Part shown: positions 15,157 through 23,981 of the stretch, piece after piece | How the letters are laid out: each line of letters opens with the position of its first letter | Numbering within the stretch: the first letter of the stretch is position 1 | Source: Myxococcota bacterium | GTDB lineage: Bacteria; Myxococcota; B64-G9 | NCBI GenBank assembly: GCA_022710975.1 | Contig: JAKLGA010000014.1 | Location: 124,001 to 188,000 of the forward strand | Length of the DNA stretch: 64,000 nt | Direction: 5' to 3' | Notes under the pieces: generated by a model | The model's input: the letters and a program-made list of their open reading frames with translations, nothing else | Told to the model about the DNA's origin: nothing | Database searches by the model: none | Made by a program: the position numbers and the translations under genes

Positions 15157-16601
15157 GCCCGGACCCGGCGCGCTCGCTCGCGCCCATCTTCCAGCCCCGC
15201 TCGGTGGCCTTCGTGGGGGCGTCCAACAACTTCACCACCATGGGCACCGTGCAGATGGTCAACACCCTGCGCGGGGGGTTCCAGGGGCCGGTCATCCCGG
15301 TGCACCCGAGCGAGCCCGTGGTGCTGGGGCAGAAGGCCTACAAGCGCCTGACCGACCTGCCCGAGCCGGTGGACCTGGCGGTGCTGATCGTGCCGACCGC
15401 GGTCGTGCTGGACGTGGTCCGGGACGCCATCCAGCGCGGCATCCGCCACCTGGTCATCACCACGGCCGGTTTCCGCGAGGTGGGCCCGGAGGGCGCGGCC
15501 CGCGAGGCCGAGCTGCGCGAGCTGGCGGCGGGGGCGGGGCTGCGGTTCGTCGGGCCCAACTGCATCGGGGTGATGAACACCCACCTGGGGCTGAACACCA
15601 CCTTCTTCCCCTACCGGCACGCCCCGGGCGGGCTGTCGCTGGCCTCCCAGAGCGGCACCTACATCACCCAGACGCTCGAGCTGCTGGCGCGCTGGGGCAT
15701 CTCGCTCGCCAAGGCGGCCTCGGTGGGCAACGCGGTCGACATCGATCTGGCCGACTGCCTGGACTACTTCGCCGACGATCCCGACACCCGGGCCGTGGGC
15801 CTGTACGTGGAGGGCATCCGCGATGGGCGCCGCTTCCTGGCGGCCGCGCGGCGCTGCACCGCCAGGAAGCCCGTGGTGGCCGTGTACGTCGGCGGCAGCG
15901 AGGGCGGCGCGCGCTCGGGCCACTCGCACACCGGCGCCCTGGCCGGGCCCGACGCGCTGTACGACGGCGTGTTCCGCCAGGCCGGCATCCTGCGCGCCCC
16001 GGACATGGCGTCGCTCTACCAGTGGGGCTGGGCGCTGGCCAGCCAGCCGCTGCCCCGGGGCCCGCGCGTGGCGGTGCTCACCCACTCGGGCGGCCCGGCC
16101 ACCTCCATGGCGGACGCGGTCTACCGCTGGGGGCTCGAGCTGCCGCTGCTGCCCGAGGCCCTGCAGGCCGACATCAAGAAGCGCATCCCCTCGACCGGCT
16201 CGGCGCTGAACCCGGTGGACCTGACCTTCAGCATGAACCCCAAGCTCCTGGGGGTGAAGCTGCCGCACATGCTGCTCTCCGAACCCGGCATCGACGGGCT
16301 GCTGATCCACGGCATCCAGGGCTCGAGCTTCTTCGGCGCCATGGCCGAGATGGCCAGGGGCCTGGTGAACATCGAGGTGGAGCAGCTGGCCGAGTTCACC
16401 GAGGCCTTCGTGCCGCCGCTGGTGGAGATGAACCGCGAGCTGGGGAAACCCATCGTGATGAGCGGCTTCTTCGGCCGCGACGACAACATGGTCAAGCGCC
16501 TGCAGGACGGCGGCATCCCCTACTACGACAGCCCGGAGCGGGCGGTGTCCGCCATGGCCGCGCTCTACCGCGCCGGCCGGCTCCAGGCCCGGCGCGGCTA
16601 G
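15153..16601 (+). CDS. NDP-forming acyl-CoA synthetase, alpha chain only
   Basis: 482 residues. The N-terminus (about 12-130) is a CoA-binding Rossmann domain (RSVAFVGASNNFTTMGT; FVGPNCIGVMN). The middle and C-terminal parts (about 150-460) are succinyl-CoA-ligase-like: LASQSGTYITQTLELLARWGI, SVGNAVDIDLAD, SGHSHTGALAGPDALYDGVFRQAGI, LTHSGGPATSMAD. Such enzymes make ATP (or GTP) from acyl-CoA, or the reverse. The beta part with the ATP-grasp fold, fused in the common ~700-residue form, is absent from the protein and from this window, so a partner subunit must be elsewhere or the protein acts differently. It is translationally coupled to the PilZ gene. Its end overlaps the convergent protease gene by four bases. 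Confidence 0.82.
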   Translation: MSPDPARSLAPIFQPRSVAFVGASNNFTTMGTVQMVNTLRGGFQGPVIPVHPSEPVVLGQKAYKRLTDLPEPVDLAVLIVPTAVVLDVVRDAIQRGIRHLVITTAGFREVGPEGAAREAELRELAAGAGLRFVGPNCIGVMNTHLGLNTTFFPYRHAPGGLSLASQSGTYITQTLELLARWGISLAKAASVGNAVDIDLADCLDYFADDPDTRAVGLYVEGIRDGRRFLAAARRCTARKPVVAVYVGGSEGGARSGHSHTGALAGPDALYDGVFRQAGILRAPDMASLYQWGWALASQPLPRGPRVAVLTHSGGPATSMADAVYRWGLELPLLPEALQADIKKRIPSTGSALNPVDLTFSMNPKLLGVKLPHMLLSEPGIDGLLIHGIQGSSFFGAMAEMARGLVNIEVEQLAEFTEAFVPPLVEMNRELGKPIVMSGFFGRDDNMVKRLQDGGIPYYDSPERAVSAMAALYRAGRLQARRG

Positions 16602-17458
16602 CGCTTCTTCCTGGCCTCCTCCAGCAGCTGTTCCAGGGGCAGCTTCGTCACCCCGCCCTGGTCCTCGCCCTCTTCGCCCTGCCCGGCCGCGGCGGGCCCG
16701 GCCTCCACCGGCCCGTCCTCGAACAGCCACTGGCGCAGGAAGCGGTTCTTCAGATCCCACTCCAGGAAGCCGTCCAGGTGGCGAAAGGCCGGGAGCTGGC
16801 CGAGCACCTCGTCCTGGCCGACCCGCTCGATCAGGCGCTGGGTGAGGGCCAGGCAGCGCAGGTAGTCGAGGTGGCGCTCGGCCGGATCGAGATCGGGCTG
16901 GCGCCAGCGCAGCTCGAGGGCCACGAGCTCGTCCCCGCTCGCGGGCAGGCCGGGCGCGCCCCGGGTGCGATCGCCCGACAGGTACTGGGCCAGGCCCTCG
17001 TTCAGCCAGCGGGGCAGGCGCCCGGCGGTCACGCGGTCGAGCAGCATGTGCACCAGCTCGTGGGTCACGTTGCGCTCGACGTCGGCGCTGAGCTGGAGCC
17101 CGGGCCGCAGCACGACCAGGCCGCGCCGGGCGGTGGTGTACAGCGCCGCGGCCCAGCCCGCCGCGGGGCCGGCCACGGCCTGCCAGGACGCCATGCTGCC
17201 TGGCAGCAGCAGCCGGGCCCACTGGTTGTGCCGCAGGCCGAGGGCGAGCGACAGCTCGCGGGTGGCGCCGCACACGAACTCCCCCAGGCGCTGCGCCGGC
17301 TCCCTGGCCGCGGGATCCTCGAAGAACACGACCACCTCGCGGCAGGGGTGCACCTCGCCCCCCTCGTCCGCCCCGGCGGCGAGCGGCAGGCACGCGCCGA
17401 GCAGCAGCGCGGCGAGCCGGCGGGCTCCGCTACGGGGGGGTCGCCACGCAGCCGCCAT
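16598..17458 (-). CDS. Exported zinc metalloprotease, peptidase MA (gluzincin) type
   Basis: 286 residues with an N-terminal signal (about 1-29, cleavable after AAGA). The zinc motif HELVH is at 133-137, and a downstream LPRWLNEGLAQYLSG supplies Glu154 as the third ligand in the gluzincin pattern. This matches the peptidase MA family, often seen as uncharacterised periplasmic proteins in this lineage. The C-terminal tail is Gly/Glu-rich and ends in EEARKKR. Its start lies inside the end of the hydrolase gene (29-base overlap), so the two are co-transcribed. Substrate unknown. Confidence 0.8.
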   Translation of the reverse strand: MAAAWRPPRSGARRLAALLLGACLPLAAGADEGGEVHPCREVVVFFEDPAAREPAQRLGEFVCGATRELSLALGLRHNQWARLLLPGSMASWQAVAGPAAGWAAALYTTARRGLVVLRPGLQLSADVERNVTHELVHMLLDRVTAGRLPRWLNEGLAQYLSGDRTRGAPGLPASGDELVALELRWRQPDLDPAERHLDYLRCLALTQRLIERVGQDEVLGQLPAFRHLDGFLEWDLKNRFLRQWLFEDGPVEAGPAAAGQGEEGEDQGGVTKLPLEQLLEEARKKR

Positions 17459-18716
17459 CGGGCCACTCCGGCACCTGGCCCGCGTGGAACAGGCAGCGCG
17501 GGAAGGGATCGTCCTGGCGCTGGACCAGCTCGGCCTGGGTGCCCGGGGACTCGCGCAGGTACACGTTGAACATGGCGACGGAGTAGTGGTTGATGATGCG
17601 CATGGCGTCGTCCCAGGGCAGGTTGTCCGGGCCGCAGCCGTCCTCCAGCGCGTCGCGGGCCTGCTCGCCCAGCACCAGCGCGTCGTCCAGGCTGAGCAGG
17701 TTCAGCCGGCAGATGTCCGAGAAGGTGAAGTGCCCGCCGTCCAGGATCTCCACCAGGTACTTGGGCTGATCGCCCAGGAAGGAGCGGTAGCCGCAGTACT
17801 GGTCGCGGTAGCGCAGGGTGCTGTCCAGGGTGCCGCCCTGGACCATCACCGGCTTGGGGAAGTCGGGGCAGGTGTTGCTCTGCACGTCGCAGGCACAGAA
17901 CGGGTAGGCCAGGCCGATCTCGGGGGCGTGGGCCACCCCGACCTTGAAGCGGATGTCCTGGCACAGCATGACCAGCGTGGTCCAGCCGCCGAAGGAGTGG
18001 CCGCTGATGCCGACCTGCCGCCGGTTGAGCAGCCCCTGGAAGAAGTCGCCCTCGGTCTGCGCCCGGTCGAGGAAGTGGTCGAGCAGGAAGGTCGCGTCGT
18101 CGATGCGCATGGGCGCGGACACGGCCACCGCGGAGGGGTCCCAGCCGTCCTTCAGGATGTCCCAGAGGAGGTTCCTCTCGTGGTCCGGGGAGATCACCAC
18201 GTAGCCGTGGGAGGCCAGGTGGATGGTGTAGGAGAAGGACTGCCAGCGCATGCCGTTCGCGCCGTGCGAGTAGAGGATGACCGGGTAAGGGCCGTGGCGC
18301 TTGTCGGGCTCGGCGTCCCGCACGGTCTGGGTGGGGATGATGGGCAGCTCGGCCGCCATCATGATGGCGTAGTTGTCCGCGCCCACGTTCTCCGGGGTGA
18401 TCTCGTCCTTGAGGTCGTACACCATGAACGGCCCGTCCCGGGCCGCGGCCGTGGCCGGGTAATACACCTCGGTCTTCAGCCGGCGGGGCTCTCCGGTGTC
18501 CGAGTAGGTGCGCGACTCGTCCACCAGGTCGAGGGTCATCACGCCCACCGGGAAGGGCCCCGGCGCGCCCGGATCGGGCACGGACGCGGGCCCGGCCGGC
18601 TCGAACGGCAAGGCGTCTGGATCCGGTCCCCCGCCCTCGTCGCAGCCGAGGAAGGGCAGACACGCGAGGAGCCCGAGGCCGAACACGCCGCCGGTGAAGG
18701 TGCTGGTGGTCTGCAT
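17430..18716 (-). CDS. Alpha/beta hydrolase lipoprotein (platelet-activating-factor acetylhydrolase-like)
   Basis: 428 residues. The signal FLACLPFLGC-type stretch ends in LGC (Cys25), suggesting a lipoprotein. The hydrolase core follows the PAF-acetylhydrolase/dienelactone-hydrolase order: TEVYYPAT, PVILYSHGANGM (oxyanion region), VVISPDHERN, ISGHSFGGWTT with nucleophile Ser, and GGHFTFSD with a likely catalytic His. Extra Cys residues (FCACDVQSNTC; CGYRSF) suggest disulfides in the mature exported protein. The promoter at 18723-18751 ends only six bases before the ATG, so the mRNA is probably leaderless. An ester or lipid substrate is likely but not determined. Confidence 0.85.
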   Translation of the reverse strand: MQTTSTFTGGVFGLGLLACLPFLGCDEGGGPDPDALPFEPAGPASVPDPGAPGPFPVGVMTLDLVDESRTYSDTGEPRRLKTEVYYPATAAARDGPFMVYDLKDEITPENVGADNYAIMMAAELPIIPTQTVRDAEPDKRHGPYPVILYSHGANGMRWQSFSYTIHLASHGYVVISPDHERNLLWDILKDGWDPSAVAVSAPMRIDDATFLLDHFLDRAQTEGDFFQGLLNRRQVGISGHSFGGWTTLVMLCQDIRFKVGVAHAPEIGLAYPFCACDVQSNTCPDFPKPVMVQGGTLDSTLRYRDQYCGYRSFLGDQPKYLVEILDGGHFTFSDICRLNLLSLDDALVLGEQARDALEDGCGPDNLPWDDAMRIINHYSVAMFNVYLRESPGTQAELVQRQDDPFPRCLFHAGQVPEWPDGGCVATPP

Positions 18717-18722
18717 GGGACG

Positions 18723-18751
18723 ATACTAGCCTCCCCCCGAGGACCAGACAA
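18723..18751 (-). promoter_or_regulatory. Predicted leaderless promoter of the hydrolase gene
   Basis: Minus-strand TTGTCT (18751-18746), 17-base spacer, TAGTAT (18728-18723). The A of the ATG (18716) falls seven bases after the -10, exactly where transcription should begin. Confidence 0.55.
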
Positions 18752-18810
18752 GGCCGCGTTCCAGCCGGGCTGGAACCGGTCCCGCTCCGGCAGAACCACG
18801 CCCGAGGGTC

Positions 18811-18839
18811 TTGCACGCGTGCGGGGATCGCGATACCTG
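18811..18839 (+). promoter_or_regulatory. Predicted promoter of the orphan response regulator gene
   Basis: TTGCAC (18811-18816), 17-base spacer, TACCTG (18834-18839). The ATG at 18864 follows 24 bases later with GAGGGGAGAAGG as ribosome site. Confidence 0.5.
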
Positions 18840-18863
18840 TGAGGTCTATTCGAGGGGAGAAGG

Positions 18864-19595
18864 ATGATGAGAGAGACCAAGCTCGAATCGATGGAGCTGG
18901 ACGACCTCGAGTACACCATGCTGGTGGACCAGACCAGCAACATCCTGGTGGTGGACGACGAGGACGTCATCCGCCTGGTGTTCGACGCCATGCTGGCGGA
19001 CGCCAGCTACAAGGTCGGCTTCGCCACCAGCGGCGAGGAGGCCATGGGGCTCGCCGAGCGCGACGACTACAACCTCTTCATCGTGGACAAGAACCTGCCT
19101 GGCGTCTCCGGGCTGGAGCTGGTGCGCCGGGTGCGCGAGCGCAAGCCGGAAAGCGAGTTCATCGTCATCACCGGCTACGCCTCCTACGAGTCGGCCATCG
19201 AGGCGCTGCGGCTGGGGGCCTTCGACTACCTGGAGAAGCCCTTCGACGATCTCGACCTGGTGCGCGAGAAGATCACCCGGGCGCTGGATCGCCAGCGGCT
19301 CACCCACGAGAACGTGGTGCTGGCCGACCAGCTCCGCTCGGTGCACAAGGACCTCAAGCACAAGCTGGCCGAGGCCCGCCGCGACCCGGCGGCCGCGGCC
19401 GCCATCGAGACCCTGCGGGCGCGCATGGCCCAGGCCGCCCAGTCCCTCCAGGAGGCCCACACCCGCCTGCAGGCGCTGGGCCAGAACCGGCTCATCCCGC
19501 CCGCCCCGGCCGCCCACATCCTGGCGCTGCTCGGGCAGGCCTGGCAGCTCCTCACCCAGCCCGAGCAGGGCCAGCCCGCCCCCCGGCCGAACTGA
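18864..19595 (+). CDS. Response regulator with coiled-coil C-terminus
   Basis: 243 residues. A 25-residue acidic leader precedes a full receiver domain (about 26-140): acidic pair DDED near 31-34, phospho-acceptor Asp75 in FIVDKNLPG, Thr in VITGYAS and Lys125 in LEKPF. The rest (about 140-210) is strongly helical and probably coiled-coil (LADQLRSVHKDLKHKLAEARRD), and then a Pro-rich end. There is no DNA-binding or enzymatic output domain. It is a monocistronic, orphan regulator with no kinase nearby, convergent with the M48-like gene (3-base gap). Likely acts by dimerisation or partner binding. Confidence 0.87.
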   Translation: MMRETKLESMELDDLEYTMLVDQTSNILVVDDEDVIRLVFDAMLADASYKVGFATSGEEAMGLAERDDYNLFIVDKNLPGVSGLELVRRVRERKPESEFIVITGYASYESAIEALRLGAFDYLEKPFDDLDLVREKITRALDRQRLTHENVVLADQLRSVHKDLKHKLAEARRDPAAAAAIETLRARMAQAAQSLQEAHTRLQALGQNRLIPPAPAAHILALLGQAWQLLTQPEQGQPAPRPN

Positions 19596-19598
19596 AGC

Positions 19599-20648
19599 TC
19601 AGCGCGGCAGGCGCCCGAGGAAGGACTGGAAGCGCGCCCGGCCGTCGGCCGAGGCCGGTCCCGGGCTGAAGCCCGCACAGGCGGCCCAGCGCGAGCCCAG
19701 CGCCGCGGCGGCGGCGTCCTCGGCCGGGCCGCGCGGCGCGAGCAGCACCCGGGCGGCCTCGTCGAGCGCGCGCGCGGCGGGCACGGGCGGAGGCCCCGCC
19801 AGGCGCGCGGACAGCTCGTCCGCGCCCTGCCCCAGGCACACCCGCGCGATCTCGCGCCCCAGCGCCGCGGCCAGCGCGACCTCGTCGGGCAAGCCGGCCA
19901 CCAGGCCGGTCGACAGCAGCACCAGGCCGCCGGGCAGGCCCACCGCCCGCGGGCGGGGATCCGCGACCAGGGCGAAGCTCCAGCCGAGGTCGAAGCGCGA
20001 CGAGCGCTCGGCCACCCGCAGCCCCAGCGCGCCCAGGTAGCGCGCGGCGGCCGGCTCGGTCACCAGGCGCGCCCCGTCCAGCCAGCGCGCGCCGAGCAGC
20101 AAGCCCAGCCGCCGCTCGCCAGCCTCCCGGGCCGGATCGCCGGCCGGCTCCTCGTCCTGCCGGCAGGCAGGCCCGGACGGCGGCGCGAGGCGCTCGACCT
20201 CCGCGGCCGTGGGCGCGCCCGCGGACAGCGCCAGCTCCAGGCCCACGGCGGCCAGCCCGTCGGGCCCCTCGGGCGCGAGCGCCCGGGAGGCCATGGTGAC
20301 CACCGGGGCCGACACCCCGGGCAGGCCGGGCTTGCCGAGCAAGGCGCCGTATCCGCTGGGCGCGGGCGCGGCCAGGAAGGCCCGCGCGCTCACCCAGCCC
20401 ACCAGCCCGGAGGCGGTGCGCACCTCGAGCCAGCGCTGGCCGTCCTGGAGCACGTCCACCTCGGCCCCCTCGGGCAGGCTCTCGAGCACCGCGTGGTACA
20501 GCGCCGGGCCGGAGCGCAGGTGGGCCGGTCGGAGGATCTCGCGCTGGGTGGGAGCGGCCGCGGGGACGGCCGGCGCGCCGGCCTGGGCGGCGCCAGCCAG
20601 CCCGAGCCCCAGCAGCCACCAAGCCCAGCGCAGAACGCGCGCGCGCAT
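19599..20648 (-). CDS. SH3-domain protein with M48-like fold lacking the zinc motif
   Basis: 349 residues with a signal peptide (about 1-23). Residues 36-92 form a bacterial SH3-like domain (LRSGPALYHAVLESLPEGAEVDVL...WLEVRTASGLVGWV). From about 175 to 300 the order resembles M48 metallopeptidases: YLGALGLRVAERSS, SFALVADPRPRAVGLPGGLVLLSTGLV and LPDEVALAAALGREIARV. In active enzymes the last block is HExxH; here it is Arg265-Glu-Ile-Ala-Arg269, so both zinc His residues are lost. The protein is probably a non-enzymatic descendant with a binding or chaperone role. Predicted promoter 20719-20747. Confidence 0.7.
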   Translation of the reverse strand: MRARVLRWAWWLLGLGLAGAAQAGAPAVPAAAPTQREILRPAHLRSGPALYHAVLESLPEGAEVDVLQDGQRWLEVRTASGLVGWVSARAFLAAPAPSGYGALLGKPGLPGVSAPVVTMASRALAPEGPDGLAAVGLELALSAGAPTAAEVERLAPPSGPACRQDEEPAGDPAREAGERRLGLLLGARWLDGARLVTEPAAARYLGALGLRVAERSSRFDLGWSFALVADPRPRAVGLPGGLVLLSTGLVAGLPDEVALAAALGREIARVCLGQGADELSARLAGPPPVPAARALDEAARVLLAPRGPAEDAAAAALGSRWAACAGFSPGPASADGRARFQSFLGRLPR

Positions 20649-20718
20649 CGGTTCACACCTCGCACGCCCCCGCCACCTCCTTCATGGGACGGAGGCGTCG
20701 GGGCGAGTCCCGGCCGCC

Positions 20719-20747
20719 AGTCTACCCGGGAACGGGGTCCGGGTCAC
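20719..20747 (-). promoter_or_regulatory. Predicted promoter of the SH3/M48-like gene
   Basis: Minus-strand GTGACC (20747-20742), 17-base spacer, TAGACT (20724-20719). The -35 overlaps the last codons of the upstream cyclase gene, so the downstream gene can be transcribed independently. Confidence 0.45.
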
Positions 20748-22927
20748 TTGTGCTGCATGGAGGAGACGCCGTCCCAGGTCTGCGCCGGGGGCGCGGCCTG
20801 GAACGTCAGGCAGCGCTGGAGGTAGGTGCGGGTGGGCACGTCCTCGGTCCACAGGCCGTGGAGCTGCTCGAACAGGGCCCGGGCCTCCTCGAAGCGCCGC
20901 TCGAAGAAGGCCCGCCGCCCGCGCTCGAACAGCTCCAGGTGATCGTGCAGCCGCTGCGGGACGTCGCGGGCCGCGCCGACGAGCTCGTACACCTCGACCG
21001 GCTCCTGCTTGCCCTTGACCCGCAGGCGGTCGAGCTCCCGGAACACGAACTCCTCGCCTGCCAGGCGGCGGGTCTCGGGGCCCACGATGATGGCCGTGCC
21101 GAAGTCCTTGTTGACCCCCTCCAGCCGGGAGGCCAGGTTGACCGCGTCGCCCATGACCGTGTAGTTCATGCGCCGCTCGGAGCCCATGTTGCCCACGATC
21201 ATCGGGCCGCTGTTGACGCCCACCCGCACGCGCAGCTCGGGCACGCCCAGCGGGCGCAGCACCAGCCGCAGCTCCTCCGCCTTGCGCTGGCAGCCCAGCG
21301 CCGCCCGGCAGCCGGCCGCGGCGTGCCCGGGCAGGTCCATGGGCGCGCCGAACACCGCCATGACCGCGTCCCCGATGTACTTGTCGACGAACCCGCCGTG
21401 CTGCAGGACGACCTCGGTCATGCCGCCCAGGAAGCGGTTGATGACCTCCACCAGCCGCTCGGGCTCGAGCTGCTCGGACAGCCCGGTGAAGCCGGCGATG
21501 TCGGCGAACGAGGCCGTGCACACGCGTTTCTCGCCGCCCAGCTTGAGGGTGGTGGAGGACTCGAGCAGGCGGCGCACCACGCCCGGGTCCAGGTAGTGCT
21601 GGAACAGGTTGCGGATCTGACGCTTGGAGCGTCGCTCGACCAGGAAGTTGGCGTAGGCCGTCACCGCCAGGGTGACCAGCAGCCCCACCTCCACCACCAC
21701 CAGGTCCACCACCACGCCCGCCCGGTGGAAGCCCACCACCGCGGCCAGGTGGCCGGCGGCCGTGCCCCCCGCGATGACCGCGCTCCAGTACAGCCGCTGC
21801 ACCGCCAACTCGGCCAGCGCGCAGATCAGGCACACCAGCAGCACCAGCAGCGCGGCGCCCCAGCGCGGGATGCGGGAGAAGAAGCCGCCGTGCAGCAGGT
21901 TGTCCAGCACCGCGGCGTGGATCTCCATGCCGGGGAATGTGCCCTCGTGGGAGAAGGGCGTGGCCCGCAGGTCGAACAGATCCGGGGAGGTGGCGCCGAT
22001 CACCACCCACTTGTCGCGGAAGGTCTCGGGCGGCACCGGCGGGGCCACCCCGTGGTCGGTGTTGGCGATGGAGATGAGCAGGTTGACGATGGGCAGGTAG
22101 GGGTAGGTCCGCCCGCGCCCGTCCTCCACGCCGCCCTGGCCATGGAAGCGGATCCAGGCCAGGCCCTGGTCGTCCACCGGCACGCGCAGCTCGCCCAGGC
22201 GCAGCTCGCCGGGCTCGACCGACAGCCGCTCCAGCATGTCCTCGTCGAGCACCGTCGCCAGGCTGAGCGCCGGCACCAGCTGGTCGCCCACCCGCGCCAG
22301 CAGGGCCGCGCGGCGCACGAGCCCGTCCTCGTCCACGACCGCGTTGGTGAACCCGAAGCGGGCGGTGGACGACAGGATGGCCCAGGCCAGCGGGTCGGCC
22401 CGGGCGAAGGCCGGTAGCGGCCCCTCGGCCCGGGCCGGGAGCGCCATGCGCCTCAGCAGCGCCTGCGAGCGCTCGCTGGCCGGGGTCGGATCGGGCGGCC
22501 GCAGGGTGACCCCCAGCGTCACCTTGCCGGCGCCGCTCAGGGCCTGGACGAAGTGGGCATCCGACTCGGTGCCGCGCACCTCGTCGTCGCTGTGGTCGGT
22601 CGACTGGAGGCTGAGGTCGAGCAGGATGCCCTTCGGCCCCCCGCGGTGGATGTAGGCCAGCACGTCCCCGAACACCGCCCGCGGCCAGGGGAACCGCAGG
22701 CGCTGGATCTCCTCCACCATCTCCAGGCTGCCCTGGTCGATGGCCACCAGCAGGATGTCGTCGGCCGCGCGGGTCGGATCGGCCGCGGCCCGCTGCAGGC
22801 CGTCCACCGCCAGCCGCTCGGCCGGCTCGAACACCCCGGCCAGCATGAGCGCCACCATGAGGGCGCCCACCGCGCCGCCCAGGCCCAGCCCGCCCAGCAC
22901 GCCGCCGAGCCGCCGCCGCGGCCCCAT
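20744..22927 (-). CDS. CHASE2-domain adenylate/guanylate cyclase
   Basis: 727 residues from the ATG at 22927, chosen because GGGAG lies seven bases upstream; the frame also opens at a TTG (22951). One transmembrane helix (about 16-34) leads into a periplasmic CHASE2 sensor (about 40-360; DILLVAIDQGSLE, FPWPRAVFGDVLAYI, GILLDLSLQS). Three further helices (about 355-430) and then a class III cyclase domain (about 460-640) follow. Metal-binding Asp residues are in FADIAGFT and GDAVMAVFGAP; NSGPMIVGNMG and YTVMGDAVNLASRLE complete the catalytic site. The C-terminal ~80 residues are helical and TPR-like. It should make cAMP in response to an external signal; cGMP is less likely but not excluded. 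Confidence 0.9.
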   Translation of the reverse strand: MGPRRRLGGVLGGLGLGGAVGALMVALMLAGVFEPAERLAVDGLQRAAADPTRAADDILLVAIDQGSLEMVEEIQRLRFPWPRAVFGDVLAYIHRGGPKGILLDLSLQSTDHSDDEVRGTESDAHFVQALSGAGKVTLGVTLRPPDPTPASERSQALLRRMALPARAEGPLPAFARADPLAWAILSSTARFGFTNAVVDEDGLVRRAALLARVGDQLVPALSLATVLDEDMLERLSVEPGELRLGELRVPVDDQGLAWIRFHGQGGVEDGRGRTYPYLPIVNLLISIANTDHGVAPPVPPETFRDKWVVIGATSPDLFDLRATPFSHEGTFPGMEIHAAVLDNLLHGGFFSRIPRWGAALLVLLVCLICALAELAVQRLYWSAVIAGGTAAGHLAAVVGFHRAGVVVDLVVVEVGLLVTLAVTAYANFLVERRSKRQIRNLFQHYLDPGVVRRLLESSTTLKLGGEKRVCTASFADIAGFTGLSEQLEPERLVEVINRFLGGMTEVVLQHGGFVDKYIGDAVMAVFGAPMDLPGHAAAGCRAALGCQRKAEELRLVLRPLGVPELRVRVGVNSGPMIVGNMGSERRMNYTVMGDAVNLASRLEGVNKDFGTAIIVGPETRRLAGEEFVFRELDRLRVKGKQEPVEVYELVGAARDVPQRLHDHLELFERGRRAFFERRFEEARALFEQLHGLWTEDVPTRTYLQRCLTFQAAPPAQTWDGVSSMQHK

Positions 22928-22972
22928 CTTGAGCTCCCGGGTTCCCTCCAACCGCCTGGCCCTCCGCCCGCA

Positions 22973-23001
22973 GGGTTACCACGGCCGGGCGGCCCTGTCA
23001 C
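22973..23001 (-). promoter_or_regulatory. Possible promoter of the CHASE2 cyclase gene
   Basis: Minus-strand GTGACA (23001-22996), 17-base spacer, TAACCC (22978-22973). The -10 is weak. It is 46 bases upstream of the chosen ATG, in the divergent gap with the DUF2156 gene. Confidence 0.35.
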
Positions 23002-23072
23002 CAGCCCCCGGGGCGCGGCCGCCGGGTTGCGCGGGTCCGCCGATGGTGCCAGAGTCGACGCCCGGAGGACGC

Positions 23073-23981
23073 ATGCTGGAGCCGCCGCGCTTCCCCGACT
23101 TCAAGCCGCTGGAGCTCGCCGACCGCCCGCGCGTGCAGCCGGCGCTGTGGGCCTTCCAGCCGGTGACCTCCGAGCTCACCTTCACCAACCTGTACATGTG
23201 GCGCCGCCACTACGGCATCCGCTGGTGCCTGGCGGACGGGTGGCTGCTGCTGCTGTACGCCGCCCACCCCGGGGGGGCCTGCCTGCTCGAGCCGATCGGG
23301 CCGCCGGGGCGGGCCGCGCTGGCGCGCCGGGCGCTCGGGTGGCTGGCGGGGCCGGGCGGCTCTCCGGACGCCCGCCTGGAGCGCGCCGGGGCCGCGCTGG
23401 CGGACGAGCTCGCCGCGGCCGGCGGGTTCGCCCTGGAGCCCACCCGCGAGCACTTCGACTACGTCTACTCCGCGCCGGCGCTGATCGCGCTGGCGGGCAA
23501 GAAGCTCCACGCCAAGCGCAACCACCTGGCCCGCTTCCGCCGCGAGCACAGCGCGCGTTTCCTGCCGCTCGTGCCGGAGCTGGTGCCGGCCTGCCTGGCG
23601 GTGGCCGAGCGCTGGTGCGCGCTGCGCGGCTGCGCTGAGGACGTCGACCTCGACAGCGAGTGGCAGGCGGTCCGCGACCTGCTCGAGCACGCCCAGGCGC
23701 TGGAGGTGCGGGGCGGGGCGCTGGAGGTGGACGGGCGGGTCGAGGCCTTCGGGCTGGGCGAGCTGCTGAACGCGCGCACCGCGGTCATCCACGTGGAGAA
23801 GGCCGACCCCGGGGTGCCGGGCATGTACGCCGCGATCCACCAGCAGCACCTCGAGCACGTGTGGGCCGGAGTGGAGCTGGTCAACCGCGAGCAGGATCTC
23901 GGCGAGGAGAACCTGCGCAAGGCCAAGGAGTCCTACCAGCCGCTGCGGCTGGAGCCGAAGCACAGGGTGAGGCTGTCGTGA
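23073..23981 (+). CDS. DUF2156 / phosphatidylglycerol-lysyltransferase-like GNAT protein
   Basis: 302 residues from ATG 23073, preceded by CGGAGGAC. It matches the soluble DUF2156 family (GNAT-like acyltransferase fold shared with the catalytic part of MprF): FKPLELADRP, SELTFTNLYMWRRHYGIRW, LAGKKLHAKRNHLARF, and near the end EKADPGVPGMYAAIHQQ and NREQDLGEENLRKAKESY. No membrane flippase part is attached. MprF-like proteins transfer an amino acid from aminoacyl-tRNA to a lipid, but the substrate of the free-standing family is not established. Its stop overlaps the GTG start of the FMN reductase gene. Confidence 0.82.
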   Translation: MLEPPRFPDFKPLELADRPRVQPALWAFQPVTSELTFTNLYMWRRHYGIRWCLADGWLLLLYAAHPGGACLLEPIGPPGRAALARRALGWLAGPGGSPDARLERAGAALADELAAAGGFALEPTREHFDYVYSAPALIALAGKKLHAKRNHLARFRREHSARFLPLVPELVPACLAVAERWCALRGCAEDVDLDSEWQAVRDLLEHAQALEVRGGALEVDGRVEAFGLGELLNARTAVIHVEKADPGVPGMYAAIHQQHLEHVWAGVELVNREQDLGEENLRKAKESYQPLRLEPKHRVRLS

